Below, piece after piece: positions 33,373 to 41,838 of a stretch of 64,000 nucleotides of DNA. The stretch is from Bradyrhizobium yuanmingense (GTDB lineage Bacteria > Pseudomonadota > Alphaproteobacteria > Rhizobiales > Xanthobacteraceae). The stretch is taken from contig NZ_FMAE01000001.1 in NCBI RefSeq assembly GCF_900094575.1, positions 434,001 to 498,000 of the forward strand, read 5' to 3'. Each line of letters opens with the position of its first letter. The stretch's first letter is position 1. The notes beneath the pieces are model-generated. The model worked only from the letters and a program-made list of their open reading frames with translations, searched no databases and was not told the DNA's origin. A program made the translations under genes and the position numbers.

Positions 33373-34269
33373 TCAGTTCTGCGCCGTGCCGCGGGTGACG
33401 ACCTTGCCGAGCCCCGCGATCAGGCGGTCAAGCACGAAGCCGATGATGCCGACATAGAACAGCGCCAGGATGATCTCGCTGATATGCGAGGAGTTCCAGG
33501 CGTCCCAGATGAAGAAGCCGATGCCGACGCCGCCGATCAGCATTTCGGCGGCGACGATCGCGAGCCACGACAGGCCGATGCCGATGCGCAGGCCCGTGAA
33601 GATGTAGGGCGCCGCCGCCGGGATCATGATCTTGGCGAAGAATTCCAGCGGATTGAGCTGCACCACCGCGGCGACGTTGCGATAGTCCTGCGGGATGTTG
33701 CGGATGCCGACCGCGGTGTTGATGATGATCGGCCAGATCGAGGTGATGAAGATGACGAAGATCGCGCTAGGCTGGCCGTCGCGGAAGGCCGCGAGCGAGA
33801 GCGGCAGCCAAGCCAGCGGCGGAATCGTGCGCAGCACCTGGAACAGCGGATCGAGCCCGCGCATCGCCCAGACCGACTGCCCGACCAGCACGCCGAGCGC
33901 GATGCCGGCGATGGCCGAGAGCGAATAGCCGAAGGCGACGCGCTGGAGACTGGCGGACAGATGCCAGAACAGGCCCTTGTCGATGCCGCCACGGTCGAAG
34001 AACGGATCGAAGATCAGCTCCTTGGTATCCGCAAACACTTTTGAGGGCGGCGGCAGCGCCGAGCCGGCTCTGCGGCAGACCAGCTCCCACACCAGCGTCA
34101 GCAGAGCGATCACGACCAGCGGCGGGATCACGCGCACGGCGGTCTCGCGTGCCATGCGTGCGTAAGCCTCAGTACGCGGGGGACGCTTCGGCGTCAGCGT
34201 GACGACCGGCGCAATCGTTGCAGCAGGCGTCGCGGTCTCAACCTCGATCTTCGTGGCAGTCATGTTCAT
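33373..34269 (-). CDS. nrtB: Nitrate ABC transporter permease
   Basis: Inner-membrane protein of 298 residues with about six helices and a hydrophilic N-terminal tail of about 45 residues. The binding-protein-dependent permease loop with the EAA-type motif is seen near residue 200 (AAVVQLNPLEFFAKIMIPAAAPYIFTGLRIGIG in parts). SIWPIIINTAVGIRNIPQDY near residue 178 is typical of NrtB/SsuC-like permeases. Spacing is 64 bases after nrtA and 11 before nrtC, so one operon. Confidence 0.92.
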   Translation of the reverse strand: MNMTATKIEVETATPAATIAPVVTLTPKRPPRTEAYARMARETAVRVIPPLVVIALLTLVWELVCRRAGSALPPPSKVFADTKELIFDPFFDRGGIDKGLFWHLSASLQRVAFGYSLSAIAGIALGVLVGQSVWAMRGLDPLFQVLRTIPPLAWLPLSLAAFRDGQPSAIFVIFITSIWPIIINTAVGIRNIPQDYRNVAAVVQLNPLEFFAKIMIPAAAPYIFTGLRIGIGLSWLAIVAAEMLIGGVGIGFFIWDAWNSSHISEIILALFYVGIIGFVLDRLIAGLGKVVTRGTAQN

Positions 34270-34333
34270 CGCTATCTCTCTCCGGCGTGGCAGGGACGAT
34301 GCGGCCGCCCCTAAAGGCGGCCGCAGGGCTCCA

Positions 34334-35653
34334 TCAGACTTCGACGCGCTTGATCGCGAGCGACTTCAGATAGGCGGCCGGATTTTCAGGATCGAACACC
34401 TTGCCGTCGAAGAAGGTCTCCTTGCCGCGCGAGGCGGAGGCCGGAATGTCGGCGGCGGCGACGCCGAGGGTCTTGGCCGCATCGCGCCACATGTCCTCGC
34501 GGTTGACCTTGGCAATCAGCGCCTTGGTATCGAAGTTCGGCTCATACTTGCCCCAGCGGATGTCCTCGGTGAGGAACCAGAGATCGTGGCTCTGGAACGG
34601 ATAGGAGGCATGATCGCGCCAGTACTTCATGACGTGCGGCGAGTTCTCGACCACCTTGCCGGGGATGCCATAGTCGAACTTGCCGGCGGTGCGATCGTAG
34701 ACGTCCTCGACCGGGCAGTTGATCCACTGCCGCTTGGCCATGATGGCGGCCAGCTCCTGCTTGTTTTCCGCCTTGTCGGCCCATTGCTGGGCTTCCAGCA
34801 CGGCCATTAGGATCGCCTTGCTGGCCTTCGGGTATTTGTCGACGAAGGCCGCGCGCATGCCGAAGGACTTCTCCGGATGCTTATTCCAGATCTCGCCGGT
34901 GTTGACGGCGGTGTAGCCGATGCCCTGGTGGATGAGCTGGAGATTCCAGGGCTCGCCGACGCAGAAGCAGTCCATGGTGCCGACCTTCATGTTCGCCACC
35001 ATCTGCGGCGGCGGCACCACGATGGTCTCGATGTCCTTGTCGGGATCGATGCCGCCGGCGGCGAGCCAGTAGCGGATCCACAGATCGTGGGTACCGCCGG
35101 GGAAGGTCATCGCAGCCTTCACGGCCTTGCCGGACGCCTTCTTCTTCTCAAGCGCCGCCTTGAACGGCGCCGCATCGGTGCCGAGCTTGAGGTCGGCATA
35201 TTCCTTGGCGACCGAGATGCACTGCGCATCGAGATTGAGTCGCGCCAGGATGTACATCGGCGTCGGCTGGTTGTTCTGCGTCACCTTGCCGGCCGAGATC
35301 AGGTACGGCATCGGGGTGAGGATGTGCGCGCCGTCGATGCCGTTGCCTTCGGAGCCGAGCACGAGGTTGTCGCGCGTGGTGCCCCAGGACGCCTGCTTCT
35401 GCACGTCGGTGTCGGGCACGCCGTGCTTGGCGAACAGGCCCTTGTCCTTGGCGACGAACAGCGGGCCGGCATCGGAGAGCGCAATGAAACCGAGCTTGGC
35501 TCCCTTGACCTCGGGGCCTGCGTCCTGCGCGAAGGCGCCGGCGGGGAAATTCAGCTTGGCGGCGGCGAGCAGTGCGGCGGTCGAGCCGGTGGCTTTCAAC
35601 AATTGACGGCGGCTGAGGCCAGTCTCGGAGGGCCGGCGAATGCGCTTGGTCAT
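34334..35653 (-). CDS. nrtA: Nitrate ABC transporter substrate-binding protein
   Basis: Periplasmic nitrate-binding protein of 439 residues of the NrtA/CmpA family. A twin-arginine signal is at the N-terminus (SRRQLLKATGSTAALLAAAK, cleavage near GAFAQ), implying export in folded form. Family features include KLGFIALSDAGPLFVAKDKG, FPGGTHDLWIRYWLAAGGID and DCFCVGEPWNLQLIHQGIGY. The frame is open upstream to 35785, but ATG at 35653 places the Tat motif correctly. It begins nrtABC; its promoter region carries NtrC-like boxes and a leader with hairpins. Confidence 0.94.
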   Translation of the reverse strand: MTKRIRRPSETGLSRRQLLKATGSTAALLAAAKLNFPAGAFAQDAGPEVKGAKLGFIALSDAGPLFVAKDKGLFAKHGVPDTDVQKQASWGTTRDNLVLGSEGNGIDGAHILTPMPYLISAGKVTQNNQPTPMYILARLNLDAQCISVAKEYADLKLGTDAAPFKAALEKKKASGKAVKAAMTFPGGTHDLWIRYWLAAGGIDPDKDIETIVVPPPQMVANMKVGTMDCFCVGEPWNLQLIHQGIGYTAVNTGEIWNKHPEKSFGMRAAFVDKYPKASKAILMAVLEAQQWADKAENKQELAAIMAKRQWINCPVEDVYDRTAGKFDYGIPGKVVENSPHVMKYWRDHASYPFQSHDLWFLTEDIRWGKYEPNFDTKALIAKVNREDMWRDAAKTLGVAAADIPASASRGKETFFDGKVFDPENPAAYLKSLAIKRVEV

Positions 35654-35730
35654 AGGTCGTGTCGTCCTTTTGCGTCGTTGCGGAATGATTGCGTCAGTGC
35701 GCACGAGCAGCCCGTCCGTCCGTGACGCCA

Positions 35731-35769
35731 GAAAAAGGCGCATGCGAACGCGCGACGGGGAGACCCCGT
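35731..35769 (-). promoter_or_regulatory. nrtA leader hairpins with U-tract
   Basis: In the nrtA 5' leader (minus strand) a stem ACGGGG/CCCCGT (35755-35769) is followed by GCGCG/TGCGC around a six-base loop and then CTTTTTCT (35731-35736 on the plus strand as GAAAAA). The second hairpin plus U-tract has the form of a weak intrinsic terminator. A terminator in a nitrate leader is what a NasT-type antiterminator would act upon; this is inference. Confidence 0.45.
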
Positions 35770-35836
35770 TTGGGTGCGTCAGCAATTCGGATGAGAAGTC
35801 TCGCGGGACGGCTTCAATGGCGTCGGCCTGGAACTA

Positions 35837-35852
35837 TTCAAGCTTCATGCCA
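35837..35852 (-). promoter_or_regulatory. Sigma54-like -24/-12 element of nrtABC
   Basis: On the minus strand it reads TGGCATGAAGCTTGAA. It has the same TGGCA.G-N4-TTGAA form as the narK element, with correct GG to GA spacing, and lies 75 bases from the NtrC-like block, the same distance as at narK. The predicted transcript would have a leader of about 170 bases before nrtA. Confidence 0.5.
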
Positions 35853-35926
35853 AGCCTGCCACCGCCAAAAATGATGGATAATCAGATGCTTGGTAATTCC
35901 GCGTCTGACTAACGCAGCCCTGTTCC

Positions 35927-35979
35927 GCACGCGAAGTTTGCGATCTGCTCAATCCTTGTGCGCCGCACAAACGTTGTGC
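35927..35979. promoter_or_regulatory. Triple NtrC-like box block between nrtA and the nitrite channel gene
   Basis: Three boxes with the same spacing as upstream of narK: GCACGCGAAGTTTGC (35927-35941), GCTCAATCCTTGTGC (35947-35961) and GCACAAACGTTGTGC (35965-35979). The third matches GCAC-N7-GTGC perfectly. A 15-base palindrome, TTGTGCGCCGCACAA, spans the junction of the last two. The block is placed to serve both the nrtA promoter (75 bases away) and the divergent sigma54 promoter at 36073 (93 bases between). Confidence 0.65.
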
Positions 35980-36072
35980 AGTCGCTCAAGCAAGAGGCGG
36001 CGCAGTTCTGCCAATCATCCCCCTGCAGCTGACATCCAGCTGAATTTGCTCGCTTTTTCGATCGACGCACCA

Positions 36073-36088
36073 CGGCACACAAATTGCT
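36073..36088 (+). promoter_or_regulatory. Sigma54 -24/-12 promoter of the nitrite channel gene
   Basis: CGGCACACAAATTGCT has the invariant GG and GC dinucleotides with correct 10-base separation and a full TTGCT -12 half; it deviates from TGGCACG at two positions. It is the best sigma54 match in the region and points at the FNT gene, with a predicted leader of about 230 bases. Confidence 0.6.
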
Positions 36089-36111
36089 TCTAAGGTTGCG
36101 TCAACGACGAC

Positions 36112-36152
36112 TGCGGCTTGGCCGCATTGATGCAGCCTCTGGCGGCTGCATC
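36112..36152 (+). promoter_or_regulatory. Tandem leader hairpins upstream of nitrite channel gene
   Basis: Hairpin one: TGCGGC, loop TTG, GCCGCA (36112-36126). Hairpin two: GATGCAGCC and GGCTGCATC (36129-36137 and 36144-36152), a perfect 9-base stem around a six-base loop TCTGGC. Two adjacent stems, one with a hexaloop, recall ANTAR-protein RNA targets, but the loop has only the fourth-position G and not the first-position A of the known motif. There is no U-tract after them. Confidence 0.4.
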
Positions 36153-36329
36153 CCGGAAGCTCACCTGCTTCGCGGTCTCCGGCTTCAGAGTCCTCGTGAC
36201 GCGATTCCCAAGGCTTCCAGACTTTCCATAGCCCTCGTGCGCGGCAGGCTGCCCGCACGGCCGATGACGTTCAGCCGCGCCCTCGTCGGGGGCGTGTCGA
36301 TCTCACTTACCAAGCAAAAGGAACCATTG

Positions 36330-37169
36330 ATGTCGTATCTCGCGCCTTCGGAATTCGTCACCAAGATGGTGGATGCGGGCGAGTCCAAGATCTTCATGTC
36401 CACCCGGGATACCATCATCCGCGCCTACATGGCCGGCGCGATCCTGGCCCTCGCAGCCTGGTTTGCCGTCACGATCACCGTGAACACCGGCCAGCCGCTG
36501 GTCGGCGCGCTCTTGTTCCCGGTCGGCTTCGTCATGCTCTATCTCCTGGGCTTCGACCTCCTGACCGGCGTGTTCGTGCTCTCGCCGCTCGCGCTGATCG
36601 ACAAGCGCCCGGGCGTTACGCTCAACGGCGTGCTGCGCAATTGGGGTCTCGTCTTCGTCGGCAATTTCGCCGGCGCCTTCACCGTCGCCTTCATGATGGC
36701 CTTCGTCACGACCTTCGGCTTCACGCAGGCGCCCGACAAGGTCGGCGCCGCCATCGGCAATATTGGCGAGGGCCGAACCCTTGGCTATGCCGCGCACGGC
36801 GCGGCCGGCATGGCGACGCTGTTCCTGCGCGGCATGCTCTGCAACTGGATGGTCTCGACCGGCGTCGTCGGCGCCATGATCTCGACTTCCGTCCCCGGCA
36901 AGGTCATCGCGATGTGGATGCCGATCCTGGTGTTCTTCTACATGGTGTTCGAGCATTCCGTCGTGAACATGTTCCTGTTCCCGTCGGGCCTGCTGCTCGG
37001 CGCGAAGTTCTCGATCATGGATTATCTGATCTGGAACGAGATCCCGACCGTGCTCGGCAACCTCGTCGGCGGCCTCGCCTTCACCGGCATGACCCTCTAT
37101 GCCACCCACGTCATGACCCTGCCGAAGCGCCAGGCGGAGAAGGCTGCAAGGCCCCGCGTCGCGGCCTGA
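36330..37169 (+). CDS. Formate/nitrite transporter (FNT) family channel
   Basis: Integral membrane protein of 279 residues with six predicted helices. FNT features are GFDLLTGVF near residue 73, GNFAGAF near 110, the LRGMLCNWMVSTGV segment near 170, and FEHSVVNMFLFPSGLLLGAK near 209, whose His sits in the pore in this family. By context (next to nitrate import and reduction genes, sharing their NtrC-like block) it most likely carries nitrite rather than formate. ATG at 36330 is preceded by AAAGGAA; the long open frame upstream is the leader region. It precedes a phosphatase-kinase gene. Confidence 0.9.
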   Translation: MSYLAPSEFVTKMVDAGESKIFMSTRDTIIRAYMAGAILALAAWFAVTITVNTGQPLVGALLFPVGFVMLYLLGFDLLTGVFVLSPLALIDKRPGVTLNGVLRNWGLVFVGNFAGAFTVAFMMAFVTTFGFTQAPDKVGAAIGNIGEGRTLGYAAHGAAGMATLFLRGMLCNWMVSTGVVGAMISTSVPGKVIAMWMPILVFFYMVFEHSVVNMFLFPSGLLLGAKFSIMDYLIWNEIPTVLGNLVGGLAFTGMTLYATHVMTLPKRQAEKAARPRVAA

Positions 37170-37229
37170 TCGAATAGGTATCGACAGGGGAGCCTCGCCC
37201 AAGCACGGTGAGGCTCCCCTCTCCCGGTG

Positions 37230-38966
37230 ATGACGATGCCCCGCGGACTCCAGATTTCGGTCGGCCAGCATTCCGACAAGGGTCGCAAGCCCATCAACCA
37301 GGACTTTCACGGCGTCCTGATTCCGGAAGAGCCGCTGCTCAGCCTGAAGGGCATCGCGGCCGTTCTCGCCGACGGAATTTCCTCGAGCACGGTAAGCCAG
37401 ATCGCCAGCGAGTCGGCGGTCAAGAGCTTCCTGATGGACTATTACTGCACATCGGAGTCGTGGACGGTGAAGACCTCCGCCCGCCGTGTGCTGGAGGCGA
37501 CCAATTCCTGGCTGCATGCGCAGACGCGCAAGAGCCAATATGCCTATGACCGCGACAAGGGCTATGTCTGCACGCTCAGCGCCATGGTCATCAAGGCAAC
37601 CACCGCGCACATCTTCCATGTCGGCGATTGCCGCGTCTATCGCGTCGCCGGCAAGGCGCTGGAGCAACTGACCGACGATCACCGCATCATCGTCTCGTCT
37701 GAGCAGACCTATCTCGGCCGCGCGCTCGGCATCAATCCGCAGCTCGAGATCGACTATCAGGCGATCGAAATCGAGGCCGGCGACACCTTCCTGCTGGCAA
37801 CCGACGGTGCGTACGAGTTCGTCGATGCGCGTTTCGTCACGAGTGCAATCGACGAGCACGCAGCCGAGCTGGACGGGGCGGCGAAGGCGATCGTGGAGGA
37901 AGCCTATCGGCGCGGCAGCGACGACAACATCACCGTGCAGATCCTGCGGATCGATGCGGTGCCGCAGCGCGATCCGGCCGGCATCTTCAATCAGAGCTCC
38001 GAATTGCCGCTGCCGACGCTGCCGGAGCCGCGGGCGATCTTCGACGGCTACCGGATCGTCCGCGAGATCCACGGCAGCAGCCGCAGCCATATCTACCTCG
38101 CCGTCGACACCGAGACCGAGCAGCCGGTCGCGCTCAAGCTGCCGTCGGTCGACCTACGCGACAACGCCGCCTATCTCAAGCGCTTCTTGATGGAAGAATG
38201 GATCGCACGCCGGATCGACAGCCCGCATGTGCTCAAGCCGCTGTCGCAGTCGCGGCGACGCGGCTATCTCTACGTCGCGACCGAGTTCGTCGAGGGGCAG
38301 ACCTTGAAGCAGTGGATGACCGACAATCCGCGGCCCGATCTCGAAACCGTGCGCGGCCTCATCGAGCAGATCGCCGCAGGCCTGCGCGCCTTCCATCGCA
38401 TGGAGATGCTGCATCAAGACCTCAGGCCCGACAACATCCTGATCGACAAGACCGGCACCGCCAAGATCATCGACTTCGGATCGGTCAGGGTCGCCGGCGT
38501 GGCCGAGGCGGCGCCGCCAGGGGAGGCCGACGAAATCCTGGGCACCGTCCAGTACACGGCGCCGGAATATTTCCTGGGGCAAGGGGGCTCGCCGCGCTCC
38601 GACATGTTTTCTCTGGCCGTGATCTGCTACCAGATGCTGACGGGAAAGCTGCCCTACGGCACCCAAATCGCCAAAATCCGGCGCAAGGCGGATGTGCGAA
38701 AGCTTAAATATCGCGCCCCCGACGGTGACCGCAACGTTCCCGCCTGGGTCGACGGCGCGCTCCGGCGCGCGCTCCATCCCGATCCCTACAAGCGGCACGA
38801 GGATCTCTCGGAATTCATCTTCGAGCTTCGCACGCCCAACCCGGCCTATCTCGACACGCGCATCACACCGCTCCTGGAGCGCAGCCCGCTGATGTTCTGG
38901 AAGCTGACAACGGCGGCGCTCGCCTGCGCCGTCGTCGTGCTGCTGGCCTTGCTGCATGCGCGCTGA
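37230..38966 (+). CDS. Bifunctional PP2C-type phosphatase / Ser-Thr protein kinase with C-terminal anchor
   Basis: Fusion of 578 residues. Residues 8-242 form a PP2C phosphatase: NQDF near 24, LADGISSS at 47 (metal Asp48), HVGDCRVYRV near 130, LLATDGAYEF near 188 and GSDDNITV near 229. Residues 272-550 form a protein kinase: the Lys in VALKLP (303), HQDLRPDNILID (395-406, catalytic Asp397) and IDFGSVRV (Asp415). The glycine-rich loop is degenerate (EIHGSSRSHIYLAVD). A single hydrophobic helix ends the protein (about 555-575). It lies 60 bases after the FNT gene; similar fusions beside nitrate genes are known to me. Start could be GTG 37227, ATG 37230 or ATG 37236. Confidence 0.9.
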   Translation: MTMPRGLQISVGQHSDKGRKPINQDFHGVLIPEEPLLSLKGIAAVLADGISSSTVSQIASESAVKSFLMDYYCTSESWTVKTSARRVLEATNSWLHAQTRKSQYAYDRDKGYVCTLSAMVIKATTAHIFHVGDCRVYRVAGKALEQLTDDHRIIVSSEQTYLGRALGINPQLEIDYQAIEIEAGDTFLLATDGAYEFVDARFVTSAIDEHAAELDGAAKAIVEEAYRRGSDDNITVQILRIDAVPQRDPAGIFNQSSELPLPTLPEPRAIFDGYRIVREIHGSSRSHIYLAVDTETEQPVALKLPSVDLRDNAAYLKRFLMEEWIARRIDSPHVLKPLSQSRRRGYLYVATEFVEGQTLKQWMTDNPRPDLETVRGLIEQIAAGLRAFHRMEMLHQDLRPDNILIDKTGTAKIIDFGSVRVAGVAEAAPPGEADEILGTVQYTAPEYFLGQGGSPRSDMFSLAVICYQMLTGKLPYGTQIAKIRRKADVRKLKYRAPDGDRNVPAWVDGALRRALHPDPYKRHEDLSEFIFELRTPNPAYLDTRITPLLERSPLMFWKLTTAALACAVVVLLALLHAR

Positions 38967-39041
38967 TCGAGATTGCCGCTCGCCACATGATTAATAGCGA
39001 GCGGCGCAGCCAGCCCGCCTGCGCTTCTGCTCTGGCAAGCC

Positions 39042-39911
39042 TCAAACGGGGGCCGCGATCTCGGCGACGAAGTCGCGATAGGAGCGCAAGGGACGGCCCA
39101 GCATGCCGGTCAGACGCTCGACGTCGCCGGGCTCAGGGATCATTCCCTCGGTGAGGAAACGCTCGCCCATCACCCGCATGTCGAAAGCCATCCAGGGCGG
39201 CATGAACTGCCTGAGGTTCTTCTCGAACCCCGCGGTGTCGTCTCCGCCGTAGGCGATCGCGCGGCCGAGCACCTCCGACCAGATCTCGGCGGCCTTCGCG
39301 CCAGTGAGTGTCTCAGGGCCAACAAGATTGATGCGTTCGAGCGGAAGCGGCGCTGCGGATGTCTCGCGGCGGATCAGTTCGATCGCAGCAATCTCGCCGA
39401 TGTCGCGCGCGTCGATCATCGCAAGGCCCTTGCTGCCGATCGGCATCGGGTAGACGCCATATCCGGTCACGGCATCCTTGATCATGAGTTCGTTGTTCAT
39501 GAAATAGGCGGGCCGCAGGATGGTCGCCTTGAAGCCCATCTGCTCGATCATGCGCTCGACCCCGAACTTGCCGGCGAAGTGCGGCACATTCACGTAGAGG
39601 TCGCTGTGAATGACCGACAGATAGACGAACCGCTCGATGCCGGCTTCGCGGGCAAGGTTGAGCGCAGTCAGCGCCTGAGTGAATTCGTCGGGCACCACGG
39701 CGTTGAGCAGGAACAGCGTCGAGACGCCCGAAAACGCAGTGCGCACGGAATCGACGTCCAGCAAGTCGCCCTGGGCGACGGCAACACCTGCCGGAAGGTT
39801 GGCCTTCTCGGGATTTCGGACGAGTGCGCGCACATCGGCGCCGCGCTTGACGAGTTGCTCGACGACGTTGCGGCCGATGGTGCCGGTGGCGCCGGTAACG
39901 AGGATGGTCAT
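39042..39911 (-). CDS. NmrA-like NAD(P)-binding protein
   Basis: Atypical SDR of 289 residues. The N-terminal cofactor motif is ILVTGATGTIGRNVVEQLVKRG (in parts), followed by ALVRN, GDLLDVDSV and FVYLSVIHSD; there is no YxxxK pair, as expected for NmrA/HSCARG-type proteins, which often sense NADP(H) redox state or reduce quinones. It is divergent from a LysR regulator 102 bases away, a common arrangement for LysR-controlled quinone reductase-like genes. Specific function unknown. Confidence 0.85.
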   Translation of the reverse strand: MTILVTGATGTIGRNVVEQLVKRGADVRALVRNPEKANLPAGVAVAQGDLLDVDSVRTAFSGVSTLFLLNAVVPDEFTQALTALNLAREAGIERFVYLSVIHSDLYVNVPHFAGKFGVERMIEQMGFKATILRPAYFMNNELMIKDAVTGYGVYPMPIGSKGLAMIDARDIGEIAAIELIRRETSAAPLPLERINLVGPETLTGAKAAEIWSEVLGRAIAYGGDDTAGFEKNLRQFMPPWMAFDMRVMGERFLTEGMIPEPGDVERLTGMLGRPLRSYRDFVAEIAAPV

Positions 39912-40013
39912 GGGATCACTCCGGTTGGGTATTGGAAGACACCCGGAAACTAATGATCCACATGCGAGCCGATAGGCGTTATATTTGGACAGACCGTCTC
40001 ATTGGTGGAACAG

Positions 40014-40904
40014 ATGGATTTGCTTGCGCTCGCCGATTTCAATCTCGTCGCCCGTCACGGAGGGTTCGGAAAGGCCGCGCGAGCAGCGGGGCGTCCGAAA
40101 GCGACCTTGTCTCGACGTGTGTCCGAACTGGAGAGCAGTCTTGATCTGCGTCTGTTCGAGCGCGGCGGGCGCACGCTCAAGCTCACCCAGGAAGGGCGCG
40201 CGCTCTATGAGCGGACGGGCGCACTCCTCACCGAGCTCGACGAGACCGCGGCCGCGATCGCCTCGGGCGGGGACAAGCCAAAGGGCAGGTTGCGGATCAG
40301 CGCACCCCTGCTCTTCTCGCAAACCGCGATGGGCCGTCTCGCGGCCGGCTTCGCCCTTCGGCATCCGCAAGTCCGGCTCGAAGTCACGACCGATGACCGC
40401 TACGTCGACATGATCGAGGAAGGCTTTGATCTCGTGATCCGGGTCAATCCCGATCCGGATGAAAGCCTGGTCGGCCGCATCTTCTTGCGCGACCGAATGC
40501 TGGTCGTCGCCAGCCCCGCTCTGAAGCACCCGAGAGGAAACCTCGCCGTTCCGGCCATCGTGCGCGGCGATGACAAAGCTGCGGTTTGGGACATCAGACG
40601 GCCAAGCGGCCCATCGCGCATCGCGATCGATCCCGTGCTTCGACTGTCATCCCTGATGATGGTTCGCGATGCCGTGAGAGCCGGTATCGGCGCCGCGAGG
40701 CTGCCGCTGTCGCTCGTCAGCCACGATCTTGCCGCCGGCACGCTCGTTCGCTGGGGCGACGTCGAGGGAGCCGACATCGCCCTATGGACGCTCTATCCCT
40801 CGCGGCGATTGCTCAGTGCGCGCGTCTCCGCTTTCCTCGATCATCTGAAAGACGCCTTTCCAAAGGGTACGCCCGACGAGTTGGCAGCCTATATCGGGGG
40901 ATGA
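40014..40904 (+). CDS. LysR family transcriptional regulator
   Basis: Regulator of 296 residues: HTH in LALADFNLVARHGGFGKAAR and KATLSRRVSELESSLDLRLF; effector domain from about residue 88 (GRLRISAPLLFSQTAMGRLA). ATG at 40014 is preferred over TTG 40002 and GTG 40005, although all are in frame. It is divergent from the NmrA-like gene, its probable target, and convergent with the dioxygenase gene, 16 bases away. Confidence 0.88.
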   Translation: MDLLALADFNLVARHGGFGKAARAAGRPKATLSRRVSELESSLDLRLFERGGRTLKLTQEGRALYERTGALLTELDETAAAIASGGDKPKGRLRISAPLLFSQTAMGRLAAGFALRHPQVRLEVTTDDRYVDMIEEGFDLVIRVNPDPDESLVGRIFLRDRMLVVASPALKHPRGNLAVPAIVRGDDKAAVWDIRRPSGPSRIAIDPVLRLSSLMMVRDAVRAGIGAARLPLSLVSHDLAAGTLVRWGDVEGADIALWTLYPSRRLLSARVSAFLDHLKDAFPKGTPDELAAYIGG

Positions 40905-40920
40905 CTGAGATTTCGCATCC

Positions 40921-41838
40921 TCACGCCGGCTCGGTCGCCTTCATCCCGAGCGGCTTCGGCGCCATGCCGCCGCCCGGCTTGAGGTGGAATTCGTAAGTCA
41001 TCAAATGCCACCGCCCGTTCGCCGTGGTGCCGTCGGGCATCTCAAGGTCGTTGCGCGGCTCGACCTTGGCGACGAGGTCGTCCTTCACGCCGAACACCAC
41101 GTCGGAGTCGAGATATTTGTCACCGTCCATAAAGACGTGCGTGATCAGCGGCTCATAGCCTCTGGCATTGACCAGGAAGTGCACATGCGCCGGGCGCATC
41201 GGGTGGCGGCCGGTCTGCACGATCATTTCGCCGACCGGACCATCGGTCGGGATCGGATAGCTGCACGGCAGGATGGTGCGGAAGAAGAAGCGGCCATCGT
41301 CATCGGTGATGAAGCGCGCCCGCGCCGAGGCGCCGACCTCATCGTAGTTCGGCTTCTGGGAATCGTAGAAGCCGTCGTCATCGGCGTGCCAGACGTCGAC
41401 GGGAACGCCGGCGAGCGGCTTGCCCTCGAGATCGGTGACGCGGCTCTGCACGAACATCCGCTCGCCGGTCTGGTTGTTCGGCGAGATGTCGGTGCCGTGC
41501 GCAGTCACCTTGTGCTCGCCGACATAGAACGGGCCGAGCACCGTGGTCTCCGTGGCACCGTCGCGATCCCTGTGATTGACGGCGTCGACGAGCATGGAGA
41601 CGCCGAGCACGTCGGACAAGAGGATGAATTCCTGGCGGGTGTCGGTGCATTTCTGCCCGGTCCGGGTCAGGAAATCGATGGCATATTCCCATTCCGCGAA
41701 GGTGAGACCGGTCTTGCTCACGTAATCGTGCAGCGAGCTCACCAATTCCTGCAGCAGAAATTTCGCGCGCGCATCGGGCGTGTGGTCGAAGCTCCTGACG
41801 ACGGCTTCGGTGAGTTCGGTCTCGGTGAACTGAGTCAT
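40921..41838 (-). CDS. Intradiol ring-cleavage dioxygenase (hydroxyquinol/catechol 1,2-dioxygenase type)
   Basis: Non-haem Fe(III) enzyme of 305 residues cleaving a catecholic ring between the hydroxyls. An N-terminal helical dimer domain (residues 1-100) is followed by the catalytic beta-sandwich. The four iron ligands can be placed as Tyr158 (DDGFYD), Tyr194 (PCSYPIP), His218 and His220 (RPAHVHF). The N-terminal domain and the LGPFYV segment fit hydroxyquinol or catechol dioxygenases rather than protocatechuate enzymes. No maleylacetate reductase or other ring-fission gene is adjacent, so the pathway context is missing. Confidence 0.88.
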   Translation of the reverse strand: MTQFTETELTEAVVRSFDHTPDARAKFLLQELVSSLHDYVSKTGLTFAEWEYAIDFLTRTGQKCTDTRQEFILLSDVLGVSMLVDAVNHRDRDGATETTVLGPFYVGEHKVTAHGTDISPNNQTGERMFVQSRVTDLEGKPLAGVPVDVWHADDDGFYDSQKPNYDEVGASARARFITDDDGRFFFRTILPCSYPIPTDGPVGEMIVQTGRHPMRPAHVHFLVNARGYEPLITHVFMDGDKYLDSDVVFGVKDDLVAKVEPRNDLEMPDGTTANGRWHLMTYEFHLKPGGGMAPKPLGMKATEPA

